Assembly (NCBI RefSeq): GCF_001475935.1
Contig: NZ_LDQA01000013.1
Coordinates: forward strand, 18,656 to 82,655
From: Aureimonas ureilytica
GTDB taxonomy: Bacteria; Pseudomonadota; Alphaproteobacteria; Rhizobiales; Rhizobiaceae
Length of the DNA: 64,000 bases
Direction of reading: 5' to 3'
Made by a program: the position numbers and the translations under genes. Each line of letters begins with the position of its first letter. The first letter of the stretch is position 1. The notes beneath the pieces are model-generated. The model was not told the DNA's origin, ran no database searches, and worked only from the letters and a program-made list of their open reading frames with translations. This document shows, one piece after another, positions 1 through 8,487 of the stretch.

Positions 1-1
1 A

Positions 2-1117
2 AAGCGAGCGGAACTGACGGGATCTTTGAACTCGCAGCGCAGCGTCTTCGCATCGATCAGTATGCTGAGGACAAACGACGGCGCGGCTTACGCCGCTCTT
101 TTTACAATGCGCGAACTTACTCGGTCTACGAAGGATGTCGCACCGGACAGGTTCCGTTTCGAGACAGACATCTTGCAGGATGCAGCTGTACGCTACGTCC
201 AGAACGATCGCCTGCGAGACCTCGCCAAGCTCGCCGCAACGGCGCTTGAGCGCGGCAGCCCCGTGATGCTGTTGGGCGAGAGCGGAACAGGAAAGACTGA
301 ATTCGCTCGTCACGTCAGACAAAGCGACGTCGCGACCGGTCTCCCGTTCGTGCACGTCAACTGTGGCCTCCTATCAGAACAGCACTTTGATACGGAGATG
401 TTCGGAATTGAGCCGGGCTCTGCACTGGACACTTCCACGCGTGGAAAGCTTGGATATGTCGAGGTCGCTGACGGAGGTATTCTCTTTCTTGATCAGGTCT
501 CCGATCTGTCACTTGCAGCCCAGATTAAGCTTGTCGCCTTTTTGGAGTCGAGAACCTTCAGCCGTGTTGGATCAACACAGCGTCGTCAAACCCGCATCCA
601 TCTCGTGTCAGCGACGAACCAGAACATATTATCTCTGATCGATGCCGGCCGCTTTCGAAAGGACCTCTACTATCGGTTAGCGTCCGTCGTGGTCGAGATC
701 GGAAAACTATCCGGTCAGGACGACCTGATAAGGCTTCTCGTCGATCTAAAAATGAACGCCATCAATCATAAGATCGCGGGTGTCCTCAAAGTGTCAGAAG
801 GCTTTCACGAAAAGCTTCTGACATACGACTACCCCGGCAATGTCCGAGAGCTCTTCAATATTTTGGACCGTGCCGCGGCTCTAGCGAGCGACATCATACA
901 GCCCGAGCATTTCATCATTCCCTATTCACCGGCTGGGCCGTCTAACATGTCTGCTCCAAAGGCCCAAGAGCCGACATCCCGGACCTTCAAAGAACTCGTG
1001 CGCGAGTTCGAGGCTTGGCTAGTCGAGAAAGCCGTTGCTCAGAACGGAAGCAAGAGGAGCGCCGCAAAAGCCCTGGGCATTGATGTCGCAACTCTTCTCC
1101 GGAAGAGCAATCGATAA
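2..1117 (+). CDS. Enhancer-binding-protein-like AAA+ transcriptional regulator (5' end outside window)
   Basis: The frame is open to the left edge, so the N-terminal part is missing; a TTG at 26 is only the first in-window candidate start. Visible are an AAA+ domain (Walker A GESGTGKT, about residue 84 from that TTG), a sensor-like R-F-R-K-D-L-Y-Y-R-L stretch, the YPGNVREL motif and a C-terminal Fis-type helix-turn-helix ending TLLRKSNR. The family normally activates sigma-54 promoters. Here the GAFTGA loop reads GSALDT, and Walker B reads LFLDQ instead of the usual LFLDE. That suggests it does not remodel sigma-54 and may act as a TyrR/DhaR-like regulator. It sits 29 bp upstream of the polyamine transporter genes and probably controls them (inference). 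Confidence 0.8.
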   Translation, partial: KRAELTGSLNSQRSVFASISMLRTNDGAAYAALFTMRELTRSTKDVAPDRFRFETDILQDAAVRYVQNDRLRDLAKLAATALERGSPVMLLGESGTGKTEFARHVRQSDVATGLPFVHVNCGLLSEQHFDTEMFGIEPGSALDTSTRGKLGYVEVADGGILFLDQVSDLSLAAQIKLVAFLESRTFSRVGSTQRRQTRIHLVSATNQNILSLIDAGRFRKDLYYRLASVVVEIGKLSGQDDLIRLLVDLKMNAINHKIAGVLKVSEGFHEKLLTYDYPGNVRELFNILDRAAALASDIIQPEHFIIPYSPAGPSNMSAPKAQEPTSRTFKELVREFEAWLVEKAVAQNGSKRSAAKALGIDVATLLRKSNR

Positions 1118-1146
1118 ATTTCAAGCTTTTACCAAGGAGAAGGGCA

Positions 1147-2199
1147 ATGACATTTCGGAAGTCCATTGCGGCGATCATCGCGGCTGCATCGATCATCCCG
1201 TCTGCCGCGACCGCGTCAGCGGGTGAGTTGAATCTACTCACGTGGGAGGGCTACGCTCCCGATTCATACATCAAGCCGTTCGAGTCAGCATCGGGCTGTA
1301 GCGTCAGCGCGACATATGTCGGATCGAACGACGACTTCGCCGCGAAGCTCGCGGCCGGTGGCGGTGTCTACGACATCATCACCCCCTCCCTCGACACCGT
1401 GCCGATGATGCAAATGGCTGGTTTTACAGAGCCGGTAGATACGGCCAGAGTAGAAGGCTACGATAGCATCTATTCTGAATTCTCGAAGGCAGAAGCTCTC
1501 GTTGCCGATGGCCAGACTTGGGCGGTTCCGATGGTTTGGGGATCCGTCTCGATCATCTATCGGCCAGATAAGGTCGCGAAACCGGACTCGATCGGCGTGC
1601 TCTTCGATCCGCAATTCAGCGGACGAATTTCGATGTGGGACGACAAGTCCGCTATCTACTGGACCGCTCGGCTCCTCGGGTACGACAACATCTTCGACCT
1701 GTCGGATCAGCAGCTTGAAGCTGTCAGATTCAAGCTAATCGAACAAAAATCCCTCGTCCGCAAATACTGGACGTCGGCGGGTGAGCTTACCGAACTCATG
1801 GCTAACGGCGAGGTCTACGTCTCGAATGCATGGACCGGACTGACTTTGAAGGAGGTCAACTCGCTCGGCAAGGACTTCGCCGTCGCGGAGATTACTCCCA
1901 AGGAGAAGGCCGAAGGCTGGATGGACTCCATGATGCTCGTGGCAGGATCTCCGAATACGGACTGCGCGTACAAGTTCATGTCGTTCATGCAGTCTCCCGA
2001 AGGCCAGTGCGGCATTGCGGCATCGACAGGCTACTTTCCGGTCAACCCCGCTGCTGTCGCTACCTGCATGGATGAGACGATGAAGGCGGAGCGAAAGGTC
2101 GGCAACATCGACTTCGTCAAGAGCCTCGTCATGTGGAAGCAACCCAAGCGGCTGGATAAGTATCTCGAAGTCTGGAACGCGGTGAAGTCCGCGCCCTGA
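1147..2199 (+). CDS. Periplasmic polyamine-type substrate-binding protein
   Basis: A 350-residue protein with a Sec signal peptide (charged start, hydrophobic AAIIAAASII, cleavage near ATASA-GE). It has the PotD/PotF-type opening LNLLTWEGYAPDSYI and the WAVPMVWGSVSIIY segment typical of spermidine/putrescine-binding proteins. It would capture the ligand in the periplasm and hand it to the permeases encoded downstream. A good ribosome site (AAGGAGAAGGGCA) precedes the ATG. First gene of a transporter operon continuing with ATPase and two permeases. The exact polyamine or amino-acid-derived substrate cannot be read from sequence. Confidence 0.88.
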   Translation: MTFRKSIAAIIAAASIIPSAATASAGELNLLTWEGYAPDSYIKPFESASGCSVSATYVGSNDDFAAKLAAGGGVYDIITPSLDTVPMMQMAGFTEPVDTARVEGYDSIYSEFSKAEALVADGQTWAVPMVWGSVSIIYRPDKVAKPDSIGVLFDPQFSGRISMWDDKSAIYWTARLLGYDNIFDLSDQQLEAVRFKLIEQKSLVRKYWTSAGELTELMANGEVYVSNAWTGLTLKEVNSLGKDFAVAEITPKEKAEGWMDSMMLVAGSPNTDCAYKFMSFMQSPEGQCGIAASTGYFPVNPAAVATCMDETMKAERKVGNIDFVKSLVMWKQPKRLDKYLEVWNAVKSAP

Positions 2200-2284
2200 C
2201 GAGCGGGATCCGACGGGTCCATTTCCCAGAGCCGTAGCGTCATCGCAAAAAGGCGGCTCTCCTCCTCAAATCCATGAGTTAACG

Positions 2285-3394
2285 ATGTCGCAACCTATCG
2301 TATCGATAGCCGGCGTGACGAAGACGTTTGGCCCGTTCACAGCGCTCCACGAGACCAACCTTCAGTTGAATGCAGGTGAATTCGTCACGCTGCTCGGCCC
2401 CTCGGGCTGTGGAAAGACGACGACGCTTCGCCTCATCGGAGGCTTCGAGTTGGCGACAACGGGATCGATCGCGATCGAAGGGCGGGATGTGACATCGCTG
2501 CCGCCCTATCGTCGTCCGGTCAACACTGTTTTCCAGGACTACGCGCTCTTCCCGCATATGAGCGTTGAAGAGAACGTGGCATACGGCTTGACCGCGGGAT
2601 CGAGCGTCGTGCCGAAGGCAGACCGGGAAGCACGTGTTCGAGACGCTTTGGGACTCGTCGGTCTGACCTCTTATGGATCTCGCCTGCCGGGGGCTCTCTC
2701 CGGCGGGCAACGTCAGCGCGTCGCAATGGCACGGGCGATTGTGAAGCGGCCTCGCGTGCTTCTTCTCGACGAGCCTCTCTCAGCGCTTGACGTAAAGCTT
2801 CGCGAGACCATGCAGATCGAGCTGAAGCGCCTGCACCGAGAACTTGGCATCACATTCCTCATGGTGACCCATGACCAGGGTGAGGCATTAGCCTTGTCGG
2901 ACCGTATCGTGGTCATGAGCCAAGGCCGCGTTGTGCAAGTCGGGGCTCCGACCGACCTCTATGACCGTCCTTGTTCGGCCTACATCGCAGACTTCATCGG
3001 TGCATCCAATCTCTTAGATGCAACCTTTGAAGCAGCCTCTGGCGGGGTTGATGTCTTCCAACTGAGCGATGGTACGAGGATTCACAAGGCCCGGCGGGAC
3101 GGCGAGTCGATCCAAAAGCTGCAGATCGGCTCGCGCGTTCAGCTTGGCATCCGCCCCGAACACGTTCACCTGTCACCCATAATTGACGGTAATGAAATAG
3201 AGGCGCGCCTAGCTGGTAACCTCTTTTTGGGCGATCGCCTCCGTCTCGAACTGTTTCCCGCGCGTAGCGACAGACCCTTCTTCGTCGATCTACATCGCGA
3301 CGAATCCTCGCGTCGGGCGCCTGAGCTGGGCGAGAAGGTCAAGCTCTATGTTGGAGCGGCAGACATCATGTGCTTCGCGGAGGCGGAGCGATGA
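2285..3394 (+). CDS. ABC transporter ATP-binding protein, polyamine (PotA/PotG) type
   Basis: A 369-residue cytoplasmic ATPase. It shows Walker A GPSGCGKTT (about residues 38-46), Q-loop F-Q-D-Y-A-L-F-P-H, signature LSGGQRQRVAMARA, Walker B LLLDEPLSALD and H-loop VTHDQGEA. A C-terminal TOBE regulatory domain follows (IRPEHVHLSP region), as in PotA/PotG and other CUT1/polyamine importers. It powers uptake by the two adjacent permeases. Its stop codon overlaps the ATG of the first permease (ATGA), which implies translational coupling. Confidence 0.93.
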   Translation: MSQPIVSIAGVTKTFGPFTALHETNLQLNAGEFVTLLGPSGCGKTTTLRLIGGFELATTGSIAIEGRDVTSLPPYRRPVNTVFQDYALFPHMSVEENVAYGLTAGSSVVPKADREARVRDALGLVGLTSYGSRLPGALSGGQRQRVAMARAIVKRPRVLLLDEPLSALDVKLRETMQIELKRLHRELGITFLMVTHDQGEALALSDRIVVMSQGRVVQVGAPTDLYDRPCSAYIADFIGASNLLDATFEAASGGVDVFQLSDGTRIHKARRDGESIQKLQIGSRVQLGIRPEHVHLSPIIDGNEIEARLAGNLFLGDRLRLELFPARSDRPFFVDLHRDESSRRAPELGEKVKLYVGAADIMCFAEAER

Positions 3395-4263
3395 ACTTCG
3401 TCACGAGGCGTAATGCTCCGGCCTTCCTAGCCCTCTTCTCCGGTCCCTTCTTATGGATCGCCATCTTCATGATCGTGCCGTACGCGGTCATGATCTCGGT
3501 AAGCTTCTGGACCCGCCAGTTCCCGCTCTTCGTCCCCGACTTCCAGTTCGGAAATTACGCTCAGCTCTTCCTCGATCCGCAATATGCGGCAGTTATTTTG
3601 CGAACATTGAAAATCGCAGCTATTGTGACTGTCATTTCTAGCATCCTCGCCTATCCGGTCGCCTATATGCTAGCGTTCACGATCAAATCCGAAGCGCTGT
3701 CTAACCTTGTTTACATGCTAGTTATCGTTCCGCTTTGGGTCTCGTATTTACTGCGCGCTTATACATGGAAGATAATCCTGGGAACGAACGGAGCACTCAA
3801 TTCCCTCCTGATGTCTGTCGGCATCATCAACGAGCCGCTGTCCGTATTCCTGTACAATCAGACCGCGATGGTTATCACGCTGGTCTATATATTTATTCCC
3901 TTTATGATCATGCCGCTCTATGCGGTGCTGAAGAACATACCCAAGTCACTAGTCGAAGCGTCGGAGGATCTCGGCGTTGGCCCGTTCCAGACATTCGTTC
4001 GCGTCATCCTGCCTTTGTCCATGGGTGGACTGGTCGCCGGAATGACCCTGACCTTCTGCCTGTCCTTCGGCGATTTCGTGGCCCCGGTCTTGGTCGGCGG
4101 ACCCGATGGCACGATGGTAGCGAACCTACTGCAGAGCCAGTTCGGCGCCGCGCTCAACTGGCCTTTGGGCTCGGCCCTCGCGACCCTCGTTCTCCTACTC
4201 GTTCTCGTCGTCCTCCAAGTATCCAGCCGCTTCGACCGGGCTGGGCAGCTCGACCTTCGATAG
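3391..4263 (+). CDS. ABC transporter permease, PotB/PotH type
   Basis: About 290 residues with six predicted membrane spans. The EAA loop reads V-E-A-S-E-D-L-G-V-G-P-F-Q-T-F, the ATPase-docking motif of binding-protein-dependent permeases. I prefer the ATG at 3391 because it overlaps the ATPase stop as ATGA and has GCGGAGGCGGAGCG just upstream; a GTG at 3370 in the same frame would add seven residues. It forms the inner-membrane channel with the next gene product. Confidence 0.92.
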   Translation: MNFVTRRNAPAFLALFSGPFLWIAIFMIVPYAVMISVSFWTRQFPLFVPDFQFGNYAQLFLDPQYAAVILRTLKIAAIVTVISSILAYPVAYMLAFTIKSEALSNLVYMLVIVPLWVSYLLRAYTWKIILGTNGALNSLLMSVGIINEPLSVFLYNQTAMVITLVYIFIPFMIMPLYAVLKNIPKSLVEASEDLGVGPFQTFVRVILPLSMGGLVAGMTLTFCLSFGDFVAPVLVGGPDGTMVANLLQSQFGAALNWPLGSALATLVLLLVLVVLQVSSRFDRAGQLDLR

Positions 4264-4271
4264 GAGCCCCC

Positions 4272-5054
4272 ATGCGATCGCTTCTCTGGTGGCAACAAGC
4301 TCTCGTCGGCGTAAGCCTCCTTGTCCTTGCGTTTCTCTACGTGCCGATCAGTCTCCTCATCCTCTTTTCGTTCAACGACAGTCCGGTCACCTCGTTTCCG
4401 CTCGCCGGGTTCACATGGCGATGGTACTCGGCAGCTCTCGCGAACGGTCAGATGCTGACGGCGCTGCAGAACAGTCTGATCGTGGCAGTTTGTGCCACGA
4501 TCGTGAGTGTCGTGATCGGCGTTGCGGCAGCGATCGCACTCGATCGTTACGATTTTCTAGGCAAGCGCCTGTTCCAAAACGTCATCCTATTACCGCTTAG
4601 CCTACCCGGCCTCGTCACGGGTATCGCGATGCTCAACTTCTACAAGCAGATCGGCATCCCGCAGAGCCTCACCGCGGTTGTCATCGGTCATTCGACGGCG
4701 CTTCTCGGGATCGTGGTGTCGCAGGTCATGGCCCGGCTCGCGAAAGTCAATCGACGGATGTTGGAGGCCTCAGCCGACTTAGGTGCCAAGCCTCTTGAAA
4801 CGTTCTGGCGCGTAACTCTGCCTCAGATCCGCACGTCAATTATCGGCGCCGCGCTCCTGTGTTTCACTCTCTCGTTCGACGAAATCCCGGTGACTTATTT
4901 TCTCACGGGGCGGGACGTGACGCTTCCGATTTACATCTACTCGACCCTTCGGCGCGGCATTACGCCTGAAATCAACGCCATCGGCAGCATTATCGTAGCG
5001 GCATCGCTCTTGCTGGTGATCGCGTCGGTCAAACTCCTCCGAAATTCGAAGTAA
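4272..5054 (+). CDS. ABC transporter permease, PotC/PotI type
   Basis: 260 residues, beginning MRSLLWWQQALVG, preceded by TAGGAGCCCCC. It has multiple hydrophobic spans and an EAA loop (L-E-A-S-A-D-L-G-A-K-P-L-E-T-F-W). The F-S-F-N-D-S-P and F-D-E-I-P-V-T-Y-F segments are typical of spermidine/putrescine permease PotC. The open frame extends about 540 bp upstream of this ATG, but that part overlaps the first permease gene and is not coding. Eight bp separate it from the preceding stop. It completes the four-component importer. Confidence 0.92.
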   Translation: MRSLLWWQQALVGVSLLVLAFLYVPISLLILFSFNDSPVTSFPLAGFTWRWYSAALANGQMLTALQNSLIVAVCATIVSVVIGVAAAIALDRYDFLGKRLFQNVILLPLSLPGLVTGIAMLNFYKQIGIPQSLTAVVIGHSTALLGIVVSQVMARLAKVNRRMLEASADLGAKPLETFWRVTLPQIRTSIIGAALLCFTLSFDEIPVTYFLTGRDVTLPIYIYSTLRRGITPEINAIGSIIVAASLLLVIASVKLLRNSK

Positions 5055-5075
5055 AACGCCTCAAAGGAGAAAATC

Positions 5076-6581
5076 ATGAACGATACATCGTTCACCAAGG
5101 AATTCTGGCACGCCAAGGCGACGGCGGTGAAGCTGCGCACGCAGCACTTCATCGATGGCGATTATAGGCCTGCGGCCGATGGACGTACGTTCGTCTCGAT
5201 CAACCCGGCGACGGGAGCCCCGATAGCTGAGGTCGCACGCGGTAGCGCTGCGGAGGTCGATCTGGCCGTTAAGGTCGCCCGAAAGGCGTTCCGCTCAGGG
5301 GGCTGGTCCCGAATGGATCCGCGTGCTCGCATGGCCGTCCTGGAGAAGTTCTCCGCGCTCGTGGCCGAGCATGCCGAGGAGTTCGCCGTGCTCGACAGCC
5401 TCGACATGGGCAAGCCGGTCATGGACATGATGAATATCGATGTCCCAGCATCGGTGGGGGCGCTGAAGTTCTTCTCCGAAACGATCGACAAGATCGAGGG
5501 CGCTGTTACATCGACGACCTCCAGTGCCCTTCACTACATCCTGCGACAGCCGCTCGGCGTCGTCGGCATCATCGTTCCTTGGAACTACCCCCTGATGATG
5601 GCTGCATGGAAACTGGGGCCTGCGCTAGCGACCGGAAACTCGGTCGTTCTGAAAGCGGCGGAACAGTCTCCGCTCTCGGCGAACCTTCTGGCCGAACTCT
5701 TTATCGCAGCGGGCGGACCAAGCGGCGTGCTGAATGTGGTGCATGGCCTCGGCGAAGAAGTGGGCAAGGCGCTAGCCCTCCACGACGATGTCGACAAGAT
5801 CGGTTTCACGGGCTCTACCGAGGTCGGCAAGCTCCTGATGATCTATGCCGGCCAGTCCAATATGAAGCGGGTGACGACGGAATGCGGCGGCAAGACCCCG
5901 CAGATCATTCTCGGCGACTATGACGACCTCGACACCGTGGTAACATATGCCGTGAATGGCATATACGGAAACCAAGGGGAGGTCTGTAACGCCGGCTCGC
6001 GCATCCTTGTGGACAAAAGCATCCACGATGACTTCGTGGAGCGGTTCACCGCACGCACGCGCGAGACTTTCGTCCTCGGCGATCCGCTGGACCCGTCGAC
6101 GACGATCGGCCCGCTGGTCACGGCGTCCCACCAGAAGCGCGTGCTCGACTACATCGACGTTGGGCGCGCCGAGGGTGCCTCGCTTCGCTTTGGTGGTGGG
6201 CGGTTCGACGCTCTTCCCGATGGTGCCTTCGTTGAGCCGACCCTCTTCACCGGTGTTAATAACTCCATGCGGATTGCCAAGGAGGAAATTTTCGGACCGG
6301 TTGCGGCGATCATGCCGATCTCAGGCCTCGAGGAGGCCGTGGAGATTGCCAACGATTCCATCTACGGGCTCGCTGCCTCAATCTGGACGCGCGACGTGGG
6401 CAAGGCCCATCGCTTCGCACGTGACGTTGAGGCGGGTGTCGTCTGGGTGAACTGCTTCGATCATGGCGACATGACGTCGATCTGGGGGGGCTTCAAGCAG
6501 ACCGGCAACGGGCGCGACAAGTGCCTTGAAGCCCTCAGCCAGTACACTCAGACGAAGTCAGTCTGGGTCAATCTCGACTGA
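5076..6581 (+). CDS. Aldehyde dehydrogenase, PuuC-like (gamma-glutamyl-gamma-aminobutyraldehyde type)
   Basis: A 501-residue NAD(P)-dependent aldehyde dehydrogenase. The cofactor-site PWNYPL and FTGSTEVGK motifs are present, as are the catalytic glutamate in TECGGKTPQ and the catalytic cysteine in GNQGEVCNAGSR. Length and motifs fit the PuuC/AldH group, which oxidises aminoaldehydes made from putrescine. It follows the transporter operon by 21 bp with a GGAGAAA ribosome site and is probably co-transcribed. Substrate assignment rests on context; betaine aldehyde or other aldehydes remain possible. Confidence 0.88.
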   Translation: MNDTSFTKEFWHAKATAVKLRTQHFIDGDYRPAADGRTFVSINPATGAPIAEVARGSAAEVDLAVKVARKAFRSGGWSRMDPRARMAVLEKFSALVAEHAEEFAVLDSLDMGKPVMDMMNIDVPASVGALKFFSETIDKIEGAVTSTTSSALHYILRQPLGVVGIIVPWNYPLMMAAWKLGPALATGNSVVLKAAEQSPLSANLLAELFIAAGGPSGVLNVVHGLGEEVGKALALHDDVDKIGFTGSTEVGKLLMIYAGQSNMKRVTTECGGKTPQIILGDYDDLDTVVTYAVNGIYGNQGEVCNAGSRILVDKSIHDDFVERFTARTRETFVLGDPLDPSTTIGPLVTASHQKRVLDYIDVGRAEGASLRFGGGRFDALPDGAFVEPTLFTGVNNSMRIAKEEIFGPVAAIMPISGLEEAVEIANDSIYGLAASIWTRDVGKAHRFARDVEAGVVWVNCFDHGDMTSIWGGFKQTGNGRDKCLEALSQYTQTKSVWVNLD

Positions 6582-6594
6582 CACTTGCAAGGGC

Positions 6595-6622
6595 GGCGGC
6601 TTTCGAAAAAAGGGGAGCCGCC
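6595..6622 (+). terminator. GC-rich hairpin after the transporter/ALDH operon
   Basis: A 7-bp inverted repeat GGCGGCT/AGCCGCC encloses an A-rich loop 14 bases after the aldehyde dehydrogenase stop. No T-run follows, so it may be a weak terminator or an mRNA-stabilising hairpin. Confidence 0.4.
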
Positions 6623-6735
6623 TCCACGATTGCGAGAGCTTTGTGCGATACCCTGCTCTTTACCGATGCTATCGGAATGCGATGTGACTGCTCATAGCAG
6701 TCTCATATGCATGATATATTGAGCGCAGGGTATAT

Positions 6736-7308
6736 ATGGCGGATAAAGAGTTCGATGTGGGCGGTCGGCTTCGAACGCTTCGGGCGCAGGCAGGTCTGTC
6801 TCAGCGCGGCCTTGCGGAACGTGCCGGTGTGCCTCATGCGCAGATTTCGGTGGTCGAGCAAAATAAGTCGAGCCCTTCGGTATCCACTCTGCGCAAAATC
6901 CTTGGCGGGCTCGGCGTCAGCATGTCTGACTTTTTCAACGACAGCCGCTCTGCAGAGCAGGCTGGTCCCTTCTTCGCTGCGAACGGTCTGATCGATCTAA
7001 CGTCGCGAATTCGCAGTCCCGGCTACCTCTCCCTTCGTCAGGTGGGCGACGCGAAGGAGCACAATCTGCAGATTTTACATGAGGTTTATGGGCCGGGAGC
7101 CGATACGGGTGAAATCCTCCTGCAGCACGCCTCGAGCGAGGGCGGCATCGTTGTTGAAGGAGAGATTGAGGTAACGGTTGGCACTCTAGTGCGCATTCTG
7201 CGCGTCGGGGAGTCCTATCTGTTCGACAGCCGCATTCCGCATCGCTTCCGCAACGTTTCATCGACGACTGCCGTGGTGATCTCGGCCTGCTCGCCGCCGT
7301 ATCTTTGA
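6736..7308 (+). CDS. XRE-family regulator with C-terminal cupin (PuuR-like)
   Basis: A 190-residue regulator. An N-terminal helix-turn-helix (LRTLRAQAGLSQRGLAERAGV and following, about residues 10-65) is followed by a cupin_2 sensor domain (about 110-185, with GEILLQHASSEGGIVVEGE and SRIPHRFRN). This architecture is that of PuuR and related repressors of putrescine or amino-acid catabolic genes. It lies between the uptake genes and the gabT-like gene, so it is likely the local repressor. The short sequence CTCATATGCATGATATATTGAG just upstream is an imperfect inverted repeat and a possible autoregulatory site. The coding end is only 2 bp from an IS630 insertion. Confidence 0.85.
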   Translation: MADKEFDVGGRLRTLRAQAGLSQRGLAERAGVPHAQISVVEQNKSSPSVSTLRKILGGLGVSMSDFFNDSRSAEQAGPFFAANGLIDLTSRIRSPGYLSLRQVGDAKEHNLQILHEVYGPGADTGEILLQHASSEGGIVVEGEIEVTVGTLVRILRVGESYLFDSRIPHRFRNVSSTTAVVISACSPPYL

Positions 7309-7310
7309 TC

Positions 7311-8335
7311 TAGAGCGTTTTCCGGCCGGGTAGAGTCTTTGCGTCATTCGCGATTCCCTCTGTCGATTGGAAGGGAGGCGTGTATGGCGCGAGCGTTATC
7401 GATTGATCTTCGACATCGGGTTTTGCGGGCGATGCGTGATGGCGCCTCGACGCATGCGGCGGCCGAGCGGTTCGGGATCGCAATTGCCACGGCTGTGCGC
7501 TGGCGGTCGCAGGATCGTGCAGGCCGCAGTGATCCCCTGCCGATGGGCGGGGACAGGTGCTCGGGTCGCATCGAGGCGCAAGCCGAGTTCCTGCAAAGCC
7601 TGATCGACGGCAAGGACGACATCACGCTGCACGAGATGCAACGGCGTCTGGCCGAGGAGCGGGGGCTCAAGGTCGGGATCGGCACGCTCTGGCGCTTCTT
7701 TGACAGGCATGGACTGACGTGGAAAAAAAGACCGTGCACGCGAGCGAGCAAGAGCGCCCGGATCTCCTGAAGCGGCGCCAGGCCTGGTTCGACGATCAAT
7801 TCGATCTTGATTCCGCCAAGCTTGTCTTCATCGACGAGACCAGCCTGTCGACGAAGACGGCACGGCGCTTCGGCCGCGCGCCGCGAGGTGAACGCTGCCG
7901 GTCCGGCGTTCCGCACGGCCATTGGAAGACGCCAACGTTCACCGGCGCTCTGCGCCTGACGGGCATGACCGCCCCTATGGTGCTCGATGGTCCGATGAAC
8001 GGCGTGGCGTTCCGGGCTTATGTCGAGCAGGTCCTGGTGCCGACACTCTTGCCCGGCGACATTGTCGTGATGGACAGCCTTCCGGCCCACAAAGCCGAGG
8101 GCTTGCGATTGGCCATCAAAGACGTAGGCGCTTCCTGCTGCCCTACAGCCCCGACTTCAACCCGATCGAGACGGCCTTCTCAAAGCTCAAGGCGCCCATG
8201 CGGGCCAAGGCCGAGCGAACGGTCGAGGCGCTCTGGAAAGCCGTCGGCACCCTCATTCCGCTCTTCCAGCCTGCCGAATGCGCCAACTACTTCAAAGCCG
8301 CAGGCTACGATCCAGACTGATCGGAAAATGCTCTA
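7311..8335 (+). mobile_element. IS630-family insertion sequence
   Basis: The element is bounded by inverted repeats TAGAGCGTTTTCCG (7311-7324) and CGGAAAATGCTCTA (8322-8335), which match at 13 of 14 bases including the terminal TA. IS630 elements insert at and duplicate TA. It is about 1.02 kb and sits between the PuuR-like gene and the gabT-like gene. It may therefore have disconnected the latter from its original promoter. Confidence 0.9.
7384..8320 (+). pseudogene. IS630-family transposase, frameshifted
   Basis: The reading frame from ATG 7384 encodes the N-terminal helix-turn-helix (RHRVLRAMRDGASTHAAAERF) and ends at 7770. An A7 tract (7723-7729, GGAAAAAAAG) allows the -1 slip typical of this family into the second frame, which holds the catalytic VFIDETS and DNLPAHK-like MDSLPAHK regions. 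Near 8130 a second frame change is needed to reach LLPYSPDFNPIE with the last acidic residue. A single missing base would explain it. The first shift is probably programmed; the second is probably a mutation, so this copy is likely unable to move itself. Confidence 0.85.
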
Positions 8336-8425
8336 GGTCCACATGCGCCAACTGAGTTCGCTCACTGGCCCAGCGAGCGCATTGGCGTGATCCGCCTTGG
8401 CTCCGCAAATAATGCGCTCCAAATT

Positions 8426-8443
8426 ATTGCAACGTTGCGCAAT
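8426..8443. promoter_or_regulatory. Palindromic operator-like site upstream of the gabT-like gene
   Basis: ATTGCAACGTTGCGCAAT contains the perfect palindrome GCAACGTTGC at 8429-8438 and lies 45 bp before the aminotransferase start in an AT-richer stretch. It is a plausible regulator-binding site; the protein that would bind it is unknown. Confidence 0.35.
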
Positions 8444-8487
8444 ATTTAGAGCGGTGCTACCTCTACCCCATTCAATCCAGGAGGACG

